The notes under the pieces were generated by a model. That model was not told the DNA's origin. It saw only the letters and a list, made by a program, of their open reading frames with translations, and searched no databases. A stretch of 64,000 nt of DNA. It comes from Geomonas sp. Red32 (GTDB taxonomy: Bacteria > Desulfobacterota > Desulfuromonadia > Geobacterales > Geobacteraceae). The first letter of the stretch is position 1; every line of letters begins with the position of its first letter. The DNA lies in NCBI RefSeq assembly GCF_023652955.1, contig NZ_JAKLOY010000011.1:1-64000 (forward strand), written 5' to 3'. Shown one piece after another: positions 23,869 to 33,610 of the stretch. Both the position numbers and the translations under genes were made by a program.

Positions 23869-23992
23869 CGCGCCCCCCGTGCCGTCAAATGCGGCGAGAG
23901 TCGGTTGTCACCGCCCCCGATAAGGAGGCGGCTTTCTTGATCAGGGTGTCATTGGGATGAACATTAAAACTTTACAATGTTGTGTTTGGTTT

Positions 23993-24679
23993 TCAAGGGA
24001 TGCGGGTCGCTAAGGCAAGTGAGATGAAGTTGGAGAGGATGGCGGTGGAGGAGGCGCGGAAAGCCTCTTCCTGGGACCGGAAGCCGGTCAGAAGGTCGCA
24101 CGGCGGGGTGGAGATCCTCCCCCAGGAGGAGACGATGGCGTGGTCGACCTCGGGGTGGAACTGGACTCCGTAGGTGGTGGCGCCGAGCCGGAAGGCCTGG
24201 GCCGGGCAGACCGGGGAGGCTGCCAACAGCGCGGCGGCCGCGGGCGGGGTGAAACTGTCGTTATGAAGCTGGAAGGTGACGAATTCGCGGTCGACCCCGG
24301 AGAAGAGAGGATCGGCGGCACCGGCATCGTTCAGCAGCACCCGGCAGATCCCTTGTTCACCGTGGGGCGAAGGGGAGCTCACCACTCCTCCGGTGACCTT
24401 GGCGAGGAGTTGCCCGCCGAGGCAGATCCCGAGCAGCGGCGTGCCCGCCTCGTGGCTGCGGACCATGAAATCGCCGACGGTCTCGAGGTAGGGGAAGCGC
24501 ACGGTATCGTGGGCCCCCATCTCGCCGCCAAGGACGATGACGCCGGTGAGCGAGGCGGGGTCGGGGAGGGGCTCCTGTGCGTAGGCGTGGGCGCAGCGGT
24601 AGGTCTGCCCGGCGGCCTCCAAAAGCGAGGTGATACTCCCCGGCGGACATTTGCGGTCGTTTTGGATGATCAGGAACAT
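23993..24679 (-). CDS. Class I glutamine amidotransferase-like protein, 228 aa
   Basis: A free-standing class I GATase fold: GVIVLGGEM, the nucleophile elbow GTPLLGICLGGQLLAK with the catalytic Cys, and FHPEVD with the catalytic His. The best-known relatives are stand-alone GMP-synthase-like amidotransferases of unknown substrate and gamma-glutamyl hydrolases of the PuuD type. No synthetase partner lies nearby. The next genes are a CapA-like and electron transfer set on the same strand, 28 bases upstream, so it could be the last gene of that run. The specific reaction cannot be deduced. Confidence 0.85.
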   Translation of the reverse strand: MFLIIQNDRKCPPGSITSLLEAAGQTYRCAHAYAQEPLPDPASLTGVIVLGGEMGAHDTVRFPYLETVGDFMVRSHEAGTPLLGICLGGQLLAKVTGGVVSSPSPHGEQGICRVLLNDAGAADPLFSGVDREFVTFQLHNDSFTPPAAAALLAASPVCPAQAFRLGATTYGVQFHPEVDHAIVSSWGRISTPPCDLLTGFRSQEEAFRASSTAILSNFISLALATRIP

Positions 24680-24706
24680 GACGACTCCTTGAGCGCTCTA
24701 GTTAAC

Positions 24707-25765
24707 TCACCGGGGCCGCAGCTCGCCGGAATCCAGGAAATCCAGTTTGCCGTCAGGGAAATCTTCTGCGGTCAGCCTCTTCATCAGCCGCAGGGCCCGC
24801 TGCTTCGGGTCGAGATGGGGGCCGGTCTTTCGCCGCTGGAGAAAGGAGTGGATCTCTCCCCCCTTGAACGAGCCGTCCGCCGCCAGCTCTACGGAAAGCA
24901 GCGGAGCATACCCGTTCTCCCCGGCGACGTTGACGCCGCTAAAGGTGGCAAAGTTGCCCAAACTGTAAGCAATGAGTCTCCCCCGGTAGAGCTCCAGGGC
25001 GCGCGGGACGTGGGGTCCGTGCCCGACGACCAGGGCAACCCCGCGGTCGATGGCGTCGTGGGCGAAACGGATCAGGTCCCCGCGCGGCTCGTTCATGAAG
25101 TACTCCATCCCCCGGGACACATGCATGGCCGCCCGCCCCTCGGCACCGTTGTGAACGGAGAGGATCAGGACATCGTAGCGGCGGACCAGGGTTGCGATCT
25201 CGTCCAGCGCCTGCTGCCGGTAAATGATGGAACGCGGGGGGGAGCCGAACGAGAGGGAGACGATGCCTACCCGAAGGCCGCGGACGGTGAATTCCGCCAC
25301 CTCCCCGCTCTTGCTGGAGAAGGCGACACCGGCCTCGCGGAGGGCCCTCTTGGTGGAGAGGCTCCCGGCCCTCCCGAAATCCTTGGCGTGGTTGTTGGCC
25401 AGGGAAACCATGGTAATACCGGCGGCCTTGAGGTTGGCGGCGAAGGAGGGGGGAGTCCGGAAGAGGTAGCTGCGTCCGGTGGAGGTGTCCTTGGCAGGCT
25501 CGTCCTCCGTTGTGAGCGGCCCCTCCAGGTTCCCCATGGAGATGTCGGCCTTTTTGAAGAAGGGGGCGGCCTCGGTGAAGAGCCATTTGCCGCCGTTACG
25601 GGGAAGGTCGGGTGACGGGTAATCGCTTCCCATCATGATGTCCCCCACCGCCGCCACGGTGATCCCTCCGTCGCCCATCGCCCCGGCGGGAAAAACGGCA
25701 ACGGCCACCAGCAAGGATGCTGTGGCCGCCACCGTCTTCAGGATGTTCGTAAAGGGGAATCTCAA
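24707..25765 (-). CDS. CapA-like metallophosphatase-fold protein, 352 aa
   Basis: The protein has a signal peptide (about residues 5-27) followed by the PGA_cap/CapA domain: VAAVGDIMMGSD, NLEGPLTTEDEPA, VSLANNHAKDFGRAG, LSVHNGAE and VVGHGPHVPRALELYRGRLIAYSLGNF, the metal-binding motifs of the calcineurin-like fold. CapA proteins take part in poly-gamma-glutamate or capsule synthesis. I place the start at TTG (25765), which overlaps the stop of the upstream Fe-S oxidoreductase gene (TTGA), with GGAAGGA about ten bases before it; the next ATG would remove the signal peptide. Longer readings in this frame are shadow of the upstream gene. The tight coupling to electron transfer genes is unexpected. 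Confidence 0.83.
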   Translation of the reverse strand: MRFPFTNILKTVAATASLLVAVAVFPAGAMGDGGITVAAVGDIMMGSDYPSPDLPRNGGKWLFTEAAPFFKKADISMGNLEGPLTTEDEPAKDTSTGRSYLFRTPPSFAANLKAAGITMVSLANNHAKDFGRAGSLSTKRALREAGVAFSSKSGEVAEFTVRGLRVGIVSLSFGSPPRSIIYRQQALDEIATLVRRYDVLILSVHNGAEGRAAMHVSRGMEYFMNEPRGDLIRFAHDAIDRGVALVVGHGPHVPRALELYRGRLIAYSLGNFATFSGVNVAGENGYAPLLSVELAADGSFKGGEIHSFLQRRKTGPHLDPKQRALRLMKRLTAEDFPDGKLDFLDSGELRPR

Positions 25766-27750
25766 AGCGGGCGGAGTCCTTCCGCGACCACCTCGACCAC
25801 GTCCCTCACCCGGACCTGTCCGGCCCCCTTGTCCTTCAAGCCGTCCTCCATCATGGTCATGCAGTAGGGGCAGGCAACACAGATGGTATCGGGGTTTTCG
25901 GCCAGCGCCTCTTCGACGCGGGCATGGTTGACGCGCTCGCCGGTGAACTCCTCCATCCACATCCGGCCGCCGCCGGCGCCGCAGCAGAAGGAGTTCTCCC
26001 GGTGGCGAGGGAGTTCCTGCACGGCGCTCCCGGTAGCCTTGGCGACCACCTCGCGGGGTGCGTCGTAGATCCCGTTGTGCCTGCCGAGGTAGCAGGGGTC
26101 GTGGTAGGAGATCTTGCCGAGCCCGAGCTCCTTGCGGGGGAGGTTCAGCTTGCCGTCGGCCAAAAGCTTCGCTACCAGCTCGCTCTGGTGAACCACTTCC
26201 AGTTCCAGGCCGAACTGGCGGTAGTCGTTTTTCAGGGTGGTCAGGCAGTGCGGACAGAGGGTGATCACCTTGGTGACCCCGCGCTCGCGGAAAAGCTCCA
26301 CGTTTTCGCGGGCCATCTTGTCGAAGAGGTACTCGTTGCCGAGCCTGCGGAGGCTGTCCCCGCAGCACTTCTCGTCCTTGCCGAGGATCCCCCAGGAGAC
26401 CCCGGCCGCGTTCAGTACGGTGGCCAGCGCCACGGTGACCTGCTTGGCGCGGGAGTCGAAGGAGCCAGCGCAGCCAACGTAGAGGAGGTATTCGGTCTCC
26501 CCCTTTTCGAAGGTCTTGACCTGCATGGTGGAGACCCACTTGCTCCGCTCGGCCGGGGCGATCCCCCAGGGGTTGGAGCGCTGCTCCATGTTCTCGAAGA
26601 GGTTCAGGAGCTCTTCGGGGAAGCGGGCCTCGTTCTCCACCAGGTGGCGGCGCATCTTGATGATCTTCGGCATCTGCTCGATCAGCACCGGGCAGGCCTG
26701 GAGGCAGGCGCCGCAGGTGGTGCAGGACCAGATGGCGTCCTCGGTATTGGTCCCCTCCCCTTCCGGGCCGATCAGCGGGACGGTAGGTGCCTTACCCTCC
26801 TTGATGGCGAGACCGTTTTCCAGGAGGTTGGTCTTGATGGCGTGTACGATCTGGCGCGGGTTCAAGGGCTTGCCGGTAGCGGTGGCCGGGCAGGCGGCCT
26901 GGCAGCGCCCGCACTCGGTGCAGCTGTAGGTGTCGAGGAGATCCTTCCAGCTGAAGCGGTCCACCCGCCCTACCCCGTAGACTTCCCCCTTGGCGAACTT
27001 CTCGCGCGGCTGGGTGTTCGGCCACTCCAGGCTCGCCAGGTAGCAGTTGGGGATGGCGGTCAGGATGTGCATGTGCTTCGAGTGCGGCAGGAAGCAGAGG
27101 AAGGCCAAAAGGACCAGCGCATGGAGCCACCAGAAGAAGCCAAAGATCGCGGAAAGGGTGGCGGGATCGCTCGGGAGCATCCCCGCCACGAAACTCGAGA
27201 CCGGCATGGCGGCAGCGGCCGGATCGTTCCCCTGGGCGATCAGTCCGCCATGCATACCGAAGTAGGCGACCATCAGGAGCGCGATGAAGGAAAGGATGAG
27301 GAAGGCGTCCGCGCTTATCCCCTTGACGTAGGCGGTATCCAGGTAGGAAGGCCTGACAAAGAGCCTGCGGCCGACCGAGACGGCGATGGCCACCAGGGTC
27401 AGAAGGGAGACGATGTCGAAGGCGAGGAGAAGCGCGCGGTGAACCCCTTCCGGCAAAAGCCCAAAGTTCAGCGAAGGGATCACCCCGCTCACCATGAACT
27501 CGCCGTTGGCCAGCATCAGGATCAGGAACGACCAGAAAATGACCAGGTGGTTGAAGCCGAACGGCTTCTTGACGACCCGCATCTGGGCGAAGGCGTAGAG
27601 GAGCATCTCCTTCAGGCGGTCGAAGGGGCGGTCAAGCCGCTGTTCGGGCTGCCCCAGGGCCAAAAGCGAGAAGCGCCGGTAGACGCTCCAGCCGAAAAAG
27701 GCCAGCGAAGCGATGAGAAGCGGGGTAAAGAGTGTGTAATGCGGAATCAT
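25762..27750 (-). CDS. Membrane Fe-S oxidoreductase, ETF:quinone oxidoreductase candidate, 662 aa
   Basis: The N-terminal 230 residues have about six membrane helices, like the NarI-type cytochrome b subunit of heterodisulfide-reductase-like proteins. Two 4Fe-4S motifs follow (Cys 277/280/283/287 and 343/346/349/353), then two CCG domains (CCGDSL at 462 and CCGAGGG at 589) that bind a further cluster. Proteins of this build next to etfBA pass electrons from ETF to menaquinone during fatty-acid or aromatic oxidation in Geobacter. Start set at ATG 27750 (GAGGAAACCTT upstream); a longer reading would translate repeat R2. It is transcribed after etfA, with a 179-base gap filled by repeats. Confidence 0.9.
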   Translation of the reverse strand: MIPHYTLFTPLLIASLAFFGWSVYRRFSLLALGQPEQRLDRPFDRLKEMLLYAFAQMRVVKKPFGFNHLVIFWSFLILMLANGEFMVSGVIPSLNFGLLPEGVHRALLLAFDIVSLLTLVAIAVSVGRRLFVRPSYLDTAYVKGISADAFLILSFIALLMVAYFGMHGGLIAQGNDPAAAAMPVSSFVAGMLPSDPATLSAIFGFFWWLHALVLLAFLCFLPHSKHMHILTAIPNCYLASLEWPNTQPREKFAKGEVYGVGRVDRFSWKDLLDTYSCTECGRCQAACPATATGKPLNPRQIVHAIKTNLLENGLAIKEGKAPTVPLIGPEGEGTNTEDAIWSCTTCGACLQACPVLIEQMPKIIKMRRHLVENEARFPEELLNLFENMEQRSNPWGIAPAERSKWVSTMQVKTFEKGETEYLLYVGCAGSFDSRAKQVTVALATVLNAAGVSWGILGKDEKCCGDSLRRLGNEYLFDKMARENVELFRERGVTKVITLCPHCLTTLKNDYRQFGLELEVVHQSELVAKLLADGKLNLPRKELGLGKISYHDPCYLGRHNGIYDAPREVVAKATGSAVQELPRHRENSFCCGAGGGRMWMEEFTGERVNHARVEEALAENPDTICVACPYCMTMMEDGLKDKGAGQVRVRDVVEVVAEGLRPL

Positions 27751-27870
27751 AAGGTTTCCTCGTGGATTATCCTGTATTCCTTCAAGGGAAGCTTTTTTAT
27801 TTCCTTCTACTCCCCACCGCTGGAGGGGGAGGGCCAAGGTGGGAGGATGGCCGGCGTCCGGCACTTCCGT

Positions 27871-27922
27871 GGATGCTTCCCCCACCCCCTCACCCCATCC
27901 CTCCAGGGGAGGGGGAAAGGGA
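27871..27922. repeat. R2-like hairpin repeat between etfA and the Fe-S oxidoreductase gene
   Basis: GCTTCCCCCACCCCCTCACC, then CCCTCCAGGGGAGGGGGAAAGGG. A second GC-rich stem (TGGAGGGGGAGGG context) lies at about 27805-27842. It separates two genes of one functional unit. Confidence 0.65.
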
Positions 27923-27929
27923 AAACTAT

Positions 27930-29261
27930 TTACCGGGAGCGCGACGCCTTGAGCGCTTTGAGCTTTTCGGTCAGGGCCGGAATGATCTTGAAGATGTCAC
28001 CCACGATGCCGTAGGTGGCCACCTGGAAGATCGGCGCCTCGGGGTCGCGGTTGATGGCGATGACGACGTCGGAATCCTGCATCCCGACCAGGTGCTGGAT
28101 GGCACCGGAAATGCCGCAGGCGATGTAGACCTTGGGGCGCACCGTCTTGCCGGTCTGCCCCACCTGGCGGTCGGGGGGCATCCACCCGGCGTCCACCGCG
28201 CTTCGCGAGGCGCCCACCACGCCTCCCAAGACGCTGGCGAGATCCTGCAGCATGGAGAAGTTCTCCTTGGCCATCATGCCGCGGCCGCCGGAGACGATGA
28301 ATTCGGCACCGGCGATATCGACGTCGCTGGAGCCTCCATCCATCATCACCTTGAGCACCTTGACCGGGATATCGTCCTCGGTCACCGCAGCCTGCTCCCG
28401 GACGATCTCGCCGGTGAGGGAGGCGTCGAAGTCGGGCATCGGCATCACGTGCGGGCGCACGGTCGCCATCTGCGGGCGGTACTTGTCGCAGATGATGGTG
28501 GCCATGATGTTCCCGCCGAAGGCCGGACGGGTCTGCATCAGGTTCCCCTTGGTGTCGATGGAGAGCCCGGTGCAGTCGGCGGTGAGGCCGGTGGAGAGCT
28601 CGGTCGCCACCACCCCCGCGAGATCGCGCCCGAGGCCGGTGGCCCCCATCAGGATCACCTCCGGCTTGTACTTCTCGACCAGCTTGCAGACACTGCGGGA
28701 GTACGCCTCGGTGCGGTAATCGCGAAGCACGGCCCCGTCCATCAGGTAGACCTTTTTGGCCCCGTAGCCGATCGCCTGGCGGCAGAGCTCTTCGACGTTC
28801 TCCCCCATCACCACGGCGGCCAGCTCGCAGTCGCGTGCCTCGGCCAGCTCCTTCCCTTTCCCCAAAAGCTCCCACGAGACCTTGGCGGCCTCGCCGCGGG
28901 TCTGCTCGACGAAGACCCAGACGCCGCGGTAGACGGAGAGTCTTTTCCTCAGGGCGGCCTCTTCGGGATCCTCCTCGGCCGCTTCCACGGCGGCCCCGGC
29001 CGAAGACTTGGCAAGCTCCTCCAGGATCCGCTTCTCCTCGGCGGTGAAGGCCATCTCGAGGGCCTGCACGGGGCAGACCTTCACGCACTTCACGCAGCCG
29101 ATGCACTTGGAGGTGTCGACGATCGGCTCGCCGGCTTCATTCATGATTATGGCATCTACCGGGCAAACGCTCTGGCAGCGGGCGCCACAGGCGATGCATT
29201 TCCCCTCCAGCAGGGAGGCCTTGCCGCGCGGCTTCTTGGGCGGCTTGACGGCTTCAGTCAT
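27930..29261 (-). CDS. etfA: Electron transfer flavoprotein alpha subunit with N-terminal ferredoxin domain, 443 aa
   Basis: Residues 20-68 are a two-cluster ferredoxin module (Cys 22/25/29/33 with the C-x2-C-x3-C-x3-CP spacing usual for this fusion, and 53/56/59/63). A linker leads to the ETF alpha domain (about 105-440). Its C-terminal FAD-binding part contains [46 protein letters not shown] and [12 protein letters not shown]. The ferredoxin form is common in anaerobes with multi-electron ETF complexes. It is 31 bases after etfB. It works as a heterodimer with EtfB, taking electrons from acyl-CoA dehydrogenases. Confidence 0.96.
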   Translation of the reverse strand: MTEAVKPPKKPRGKASLLEGKCIACGARCQSVCPVDAIIMNEAGEPIVDTSKCIGCVKCVKVCPVQALEMAFTAEEKRILEELAKSSAGAAVEAAEEDPEEAALRKRLSVYRGVWVFVEQTRGEAAKVSWELLGKGKELAEARDCELAAVVMGENVEELCRQAIGYGAKKVYLMDGAVLRDYRTEAYSRSVCKLVEKYKPEVILMGATGLGRDLAGVVATELSTGLTADCTGLSIDTKGNLMQTRPAFGGNIMATIICDKYRPQMATVRPHVMPMPDFDASLTGEIVREQAAVTEDDIPVKVLKVMMDGGSSDVDIAGAEFIVSGGRGMMAKENFSMLQDLASVLGGVVGASRSAVDAGWMPPDRQVGQTGKTVRPKVYIACGISGAIQHLVGMQDSDVVIAINRDPEAPIFQVATYGIVGDIFKIIPALTEKLKALKASRSR

Positions 29262-29292
29262 CCTTTCACCTATCCTTTCACCGGTACGGTGG

Positions 29293-30105
29293 TTACAGTG
29301 CCAACAGGTCTTTTTCCAGCATCTTGGAGATGAGGATCTCAGCCGCTGCTTCAGGGTCGCGGGCGCCGTCGCCCAGGATCTCGCCCTTGGCGCGCTCCGG
29401 AGAGAAGATCCGGCTCACCCAGGTCGGGGACCCCTTGAGACCGATCCCATTGGGATCGAGCTCGAGCACCTTGTTGTCCCAGACCTCGACGGCCGCCTCC
29501 TCGGAGGCAAGCCGCATGGGGACGCTCGGGTAGCGGGGGCGGTTGAGCTCGCGGACCACGGTGAGGAGCACCGGAAGCGGCGCCTCCACCTCCTCGTGCC
29601 TCCCTTCCAGCTTCCTCCTGACCCGGATCTTCCTGACGGAGGGGTCGAGATCCTCCACCCGGTCCACCAGGGTGAGCTGGGAGCAGTGAAGGCGGGTGGC
29701 GATGCCGGGCCCCACCTGGGCGGTGTCGCCGTCGATGGTCTGCTTGCCGCAGATCACCACCCCGACCTCCTCGTCCTTGGCCAGCCGCGCGATGGCGGCA
29801 GAGAGGACCTTGCTGGTGGCGAGGGTGTCGGCACCGCCGAAGGCGCGGTCGGAAAGGAGGATGGCGCGGTCGACGCCCAGGGAGAGCGCCTTTCTCAGGG
29901 TGGCCTCGGCGTTGGGGGGGCCCATGGAGAGGGCCACCACCTTGAAGCCGAAACGGTCCTTGAGCCTCAGCCCTTCCTCCACCGCGTGGGTGTCGTACGG
30001 GTTGACGATGAAGGGAACCCCTTCACGGATGAGAGTGTTGGTGACCGGGTCGATCTGGACCTGGGTGGTATCGGGAACCTGCTTGACGCACACGACTACC
30101 AGCAT
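29293..30105 (-). CDS. etfB: Electron transfer flavoprotein beta subunit
   Basis: The 270-residue EtfB has the adenine-nucleotide alpha/beta fold: VVVCVKQVPDT at the start, VDRAILLSDRAFGGADTLATSKVLSAAI, VICGKQTIDGDTAQVGPGIATRL and the recognition-loop region VRRKLEGRHEEVE. It is the first gene of etfB-etfA-oxidoreductase-capA. No acyl-CoA dehydrogenase gene lies in the window, so the electron donor is unknown. Confidence 0.96.
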   Translation of the reverse strand: MLVVVCVKQVPDTTQVQIDPVTNTLIREGVPFIVNPYDTHAVEEGLRLKDRFGFKVVALSMGPPNAEATLRKALSLGVDRAILLSDRAFGGADTLATSKVLSAAIARLAKDEEVGVVICGKQTIDGDTAQVGPGIATRLHCSQLTLVDRVEDLDPSVRKIRVRRKLEGRHEEVEAPLPVLLTVVRELNRPRYPSVPMRLASEEAAVEVWDNKVLELDPNGIGLKGSPTWVSRIFSPERAKGEILGDGARDPEAAAEILISKMLEKDLLAL

Positions 30106-30249
30106 GGGAAAACCTCGGGTAATGTTGATGACTTCAGGCTACCTGAAGTACCGGCAAATATGTTGACGTAAGTCAAAGGACGGAAGATTGGGGGGGCAGC
30201 CGGGTGGCGGCCGTCCACAAAACTTCCTTATTTCGAAGACAAATCGAAG

Positions 30250-30278
30250 TTGCTTTTTGCAGGCCGGACCTCTAATAT
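30250..30278 (+). promoter_or_regulatory. Sigma-70-type promoter of the tonB-like gene
   Basis: TTGCTT and TAATAT are separated by 17 bases, about 45 bases before the start codon. Confidence 0.45.
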
Positions 30279-30322
30279 TATCCGGTATTTCACATCACGC
30301 ACCCGTCGCCGGGTGGAGCTTC

Positions 30323-31204
30323 ATGTCCAACAGATACATCGAAAAAACTTTTCTCTACCTGGTGGCCTTATCGGTCCTGCTCCATCTGGCCATCTTCCAG
30401 CTCGTCAGGATGATTCCCGAGGGTAAACCGAAGCCTCCCGAGCAGCCGACCATGGTGGACCTCACCGACCTCCCCCTTCCCAAGATGGATAAGCCCCACA
30501 CCAAGGGGGACGAGATCTCCCCGCGGGAAACGGTCCGCGACCAGCGGCCGGCCACCCCGCCACCAGCCCCCCAGCGCCCGGCCCCACCGAAGCCCCGGGC
30601 AGTGCGCCCCGCGCCGCCGGTGGCGGCGCTCAAGCCGTCCCCCTCCCCCTTCCCGATCAGGCAGCAGCCGCAGCCGGCTCCCGCCGCCAAGAGCGAGACG
30701 GCCCAGATTCCGAGGAGCCCGGCCCCGCCCGCAGTCAGGGGGGAAGGGATCTTCAAGCCCAAAAGTTCCGACAGCTCCGGCCCCAAGGGGAGCCCGCTCT
30801 TCCCGAGCCCTACCCGGCTGGCCAAACTGGAGGAGGCCTACCGCCGGAAGTACGCCAACGAGATCGACGACGAGACCCGGTTCCTCAACAGCGACGACAT
30901 CCGCTTCGGCTCCTTCCTGAGAAGGCTGGAGACGGCGGTGTACGGTGTCTGGCGCTATCCGCGCGAGGCTTTGGAGCGTGGGATCGAGGGGACAACCCCG
31001 GTGAGGATCACCTTCAACCGGAGCGGAGAGGTTGTGCAGGTGGACATCTTGGAGAGCTCGGGGAGCAAAATTCTGGACAGCGAGGTTCTGCGCACCCTCA
31101 AGGAGATCGGCCCCATCGGCTCCTTCCCCCGCGGGTACACCAGCGACACCTTCAAGGTCATCGCCTTCTTCCATTACGGCAACGGTGGCGGGCGGCTCCG
31201 CTAA
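30323..31204 (+). CDS. TonB-like energy transducer, 293 aa
   Basis: The plan is that of TonB: a short cytoplasmic tail, one signal-anchor helix (FLYLVALSVLLHLAIF, residues 8-23), a long Pro/Lys-rich periplasmic spacer (about 35-170), and a C-terminal TonB domain (about 200-290) with YPREALERGIEGTTPVRITF and ILESSGSKILDSEVLRTLK. GGTGGAG lies before the chosen ATG. No exbB or exbD genes are adjacent, so it may use a shared motor or serve as a TonB paralogue. Its 3' end overlaps the 3' end of galU by four bases (convergent). Confidence 0.85.
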   Translation: MSNRYIEKTFLYLVALSVLLHLAIFQLVRMIPEGKPKPPEQPTMVDLTDLPLPKMDKPHTKGDEISPRETVRDQRPATPPPAPQRPAPPKPRAVRPAPPVAALKPSPSPFPIRQQPQPAPAAKSETAQIPRSPAPPAVRGEGIFKPKSSDSSGPKGSPLFPSPTRLAKLEEAYRRKYANEIDDETRFLNSDDIRFGSFLRRLETAVYGVWRYPREALERGIEGTTPVRITFNRSGEVVQVDILESSGSKILDSEVLRTLKEIGPIGSFPRGYTSDTFKVIAFFHYGNGGGRLR

Positions 31205-32067
31205 CACCCCAACCGGCTCCTGAGGTAGCTCTCCAGGGCGCCGTTGAACTCCTCCCTCTTCAGGGCCATGTCCACCGTGGCCTTCAGAAATCCCAGTTTA
31301 TCGCCACAATCGTGATGGTCCCCGTCGAACTGGCAGCCGTAGATTGACTCGCTGCTCCCGAGCTTCTTGAGGGCGTCGGTCAGCTGGATCTCTCCCCCTC
31401 TCCCCGGCTCCTGCACCTCGAGGATCGGGAAGATACCGGGGGTGAGGATGTAGCGGCCGATGATGGCGAGGTCGGAAGGCGCCTCCTCACGGCGTGGCTT
31501 CTCCACCAGGTCCCGCACCTCCCAGGCACGCCCCCCGAGGTGCTCCGCCCTGACGCAGCCGTAGGCGGAGATGCTCTCCATGGGGACCCGTTTCAGGGCC
31601 ACCACCGGGGCACGGTAACTCTCGTAGACCTCCAAAAGCTGGGCGAGGCAGGGCTCCTCGGCGTCGATGATGTCGTCCCCCAGCAGCACCGCGAAGGGGT
31701 CGTCGCCGACGAACTCCTTGGCGCAGAGGATCGCGTGGCCAAGCCCGAGGGCCTCCTTCTGGCGGACGAAGAAGATGTTGGCCATCTCCGCGAGTTCCCG
31801 CACCTGGTGAAGCTCCAGGTCTTTTCCCTTGTCATAGAGCATCGATTCCAGCTCGAAGGCGATGTCGAAGTGATCCTCGATGGCCCTCTTGCCGCGCCCG
31901 GTGACGAACAGGATCTGCTCGATCCCCGAGGCGACCGCCTCCTCGACCACGTACTGGACGAGCGGCTTGTCGATCAGGGGGAGCATTTCTTTAGGGGTCG
32001 ATTTGGTGGCCGGGAGAAAGCGGGTCCCCAGGCCGGCTACCGGAAAGACTGCCTTCTTGACGCGCAT
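31201..32067 (-). CDS. galU: UTP-glucose-1-phosphate uridylyltransferase
   Basis: The 288-residue GalU has the nucleotide-binding start AVFPVAGLGTRFLPATKSTPKEMLPL, then KPLVQYVVEEA, GLGHAILCA, LLGDDII and VEKP-EEAPSDLAIIGRYIL. It makes UDP-glucose for exopolysaccharide, lipopolysaccharide and glycogen-type polymers. GGGGAGG stands before the ATG. It is convergent with the tonB-like gene and not clearly in an operon; folD lies 114 bases upstream on the same strand. Confidence 0.96.
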   Translation of the reverse strand: MRVKKAVFPVAGLGTRFLPATKSTPKEMLPLIDKPLVQYVVEEAVASGIEQILFVTGRGKRAIEDHFDIAFELESMLYDKGKDLELHQVRELAEMANIFFVRQKEALGLGHAILCAKEFVGDDPFAVLLGDDIIDAEEPCLAQLLEVYESYRAPVVALKRVPMESISAYGCVRAEHLGGRAWEVRDLVEKPRREEAPSDLAIIGRYILTPGIFPILEVQEPGRGGEIQLTDALKKLGSSESIYGCQFDGDHHDCGDKLGFLKATVDMALKREEFNGALESYLRSRLGC

Positions 32068-32181
32068 GGTAGACCTCCCCGATTCAGGCTGTCCTCATTC
32101 CATCCGACTTCGAAGCATCATCTTGCCGCCCTTCCCGCCCTTGCCGCTCCGGGCCCCGGTCTCCCGTCCCCCGAACCCCGG

Positions 32182-33030
32182 CTACTTCACCCTGCGCTTG
32201 GCAGACTCCAGGGTGTTGTAGAGAAGCATGGTGATGGTCATCGGCCCGACCCCGCCGGGGACCGGGGTAATGGCGGAAGCGCGCTCGGCCGCGGCGGCGT
32301 ACTCCACGTCGCCCACGAGCTTCTTCTCCCCCACCCGGTTCACGCCGACATCGATGACCACCGCCCCTTCCTTGATCCAGGAGCCCTTGATCATCTCGGG
32401 AACCCCGACGGCGGCGATAACCACGTCGGCCTGGGCCACCTTGCCGGCCAAGTCGCGGGTCTTCGAGTGGCAAAGGGTGACGGTGGCATTTTGCTGCAGG
32501 CACATGAAGGCGACCGGCTTGCCGACGATGTTGGAGCGCCCGACCACCACGACTTCCTTACCGGAGAGATCGACCCCCGCCTCCTTGAGCATCACCATGA
32601 CGCCGTAGGGGGTGCAGGGCTGGAAGGTCGGCTTGCCGATCACCAGGCGGCCGACGTTGTACGGATGGAAGCCGTCGGCGTCCTTTGCCGGGGAGATGGC
32701 CTCCAGGATCTTGTCGGTGTTGATCTGCTTGGGGAGCGGAAGCTGCACGAGGATACCGTCGATCTTGTCGTCGGCGTTGAGCTTCTCGATCAGGGCGAGG
32801 AGCTCCGCCTCGCCGGTCTCCACCGGGAGCTTGTATTCGTCGGAGAAGATGCCGACGTCGGCGCAGGCCTTCTCCTTCATGGAAACGTACACCTTGCTGG
32901 CCGGGTCCTCCCCCACCAGCACGACCGCCAGGCCGGGGGTCACCCCTTTTTCCTTCAGACGTGCGGTTTCCGCCGCGATTTCACCGCGGATCTTCGCCGC
33001 GATGGCCTTCCCATCGATAATCGTTGCCAT
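32182..33030 (-). CDS. folD: Methylenetetrahydrofolate dehydrogenase/cyclohydrolase FolD
   Basis: The 282-residue protein has the catalytic [14 protein letters not shown] (Tyr and Lys), [27 protein letters not shown], the NADP-binding [28 protein letters not shown], and [14 protein letters not shown] near the end. It converts 5,10-methylene-THF to 10-formyl-THF in the cytoplasm, supplying purines and formyl-Met. The gene has ordinary length and an unremarkable single-gene context. Confidence 0.97.
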   Translation of the reverse strand: MATIIDGKAIAAKIRGEIAAETARLKEKGVTPGLAVVLVGEDPASKVYVSMKEKACADVGIFSDEYKLPVETGEAELLALIEKLNADDKIDGILVQLPLPKQINTDKILEAISPAKDADGFHPYNVGRLVIGKPTFQPCTPYGVMVMLKEAGVDLSGKEVVVVGRSNIVGKPVAFMCLQQNATVTLCHSKTRDLAGKVAQADVVIAAVGVPEMIKGSWIKEGAVVIDVGVNRVGEKKLVGDVEYAAAAERASAITPVPGGVGPMTITMLLYNTLESAKRRVK

Positions 33031-33266
33031 TGCATCTTCCTTTCCTGCGACGCCAACAGTTCGCCCTGAGGCCCCAGGAAAAGGGTCCCAAAAGGCGGTC
33101 CGCCACCATCCTCATGAGTAAGCCGGGATAGACCCGGCCGGCCGGGGGGAGGGAGCTGCCGGGGTTTTCCCGGCTGAAGACTTTAATGTATGGTCACTGG
33201 TGTGGTTTTAATTGAGAAATAATAAGTAAGAACAGGGAGTTTGTAAAGCGCTTTGCCGAAACGATT

Positions 33267-33295
33267 AAAAAAAAAGACCCCCGTTGCCGGGGGTC
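33267..33295 (-). terminator. Intrinsic terminator of the fmdB-like gene
   Basis: On the minus strand GACCCCCGGCAACGGGGGTC is followed by nine T, directly after the small zinc-ribbon gene. Confidence 0.92.
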
Positions 33296-33305
33296 TCGGA
33301 GTCGT

Positions 33306-33551
33306 TTAGGCGGCCGAGGGGCACCCTGCGCAACCGCCGCCCGACGGGCAGGACGGGGGAGACTGCTGGGAGCCGCCGCTGTAGCCGTCGCCATACCAGC
33401 CGCCCCCCTTGAGGGCGAATCCGGACTGGGAGATCAGCTTCTCGACCTCGCCACCACACGAGGGGCAGACAGAGGCCGGCGCATCGGAGAATTTCTGACG
33501 GAGTTCGAAGGTGTTGTTGCAGCTTTTGCACTGATACTCGTAAAGTGGCAT
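33306..33551 (-). CDS. FmdB-type zinc-ribbon protein, 81 aa
   Basis: MPLYEYQCKSCNNTFELRQKF and CPSCGGEVEKLISQSGFALKGGGWY are the signature of the FmdB/CxxC_CXXC_SSSS family, with a four-Cys zinc site. A Gly/Ser-rich tail carries two extra Cys (GGCAGCP). Family members were named as formamidase regulators but are mostly of unknown function. It has its own promoter and a strong terminator, so it is monocistronic. Confidence 0.9.
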   Translation of the reverse strand: MPLYEYQCKSCNNTFELRQKFSDAPASVCPSCGGEVEKLISQSGFALKGGGWYGDGYSGGSQQSPPSCPSGGGCAGCPSAA

Positions 33552-33610
33552 TGCTTGTTCTTCCTCCTGGTATTACGTAACTCATGAGAAGGCGAGTCTG
33601 GAGTAAGGGT

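Noticed and set aside
24707..26539. 610-residue reading on the minus strand containing the CapA-like domain
   Set aside because: Its first 258 codons overlap the Fe-S oxidoreductase in another frame and are Arg/Gly/Pro-rich shadow; the real gene begins at the TTG at 25765.
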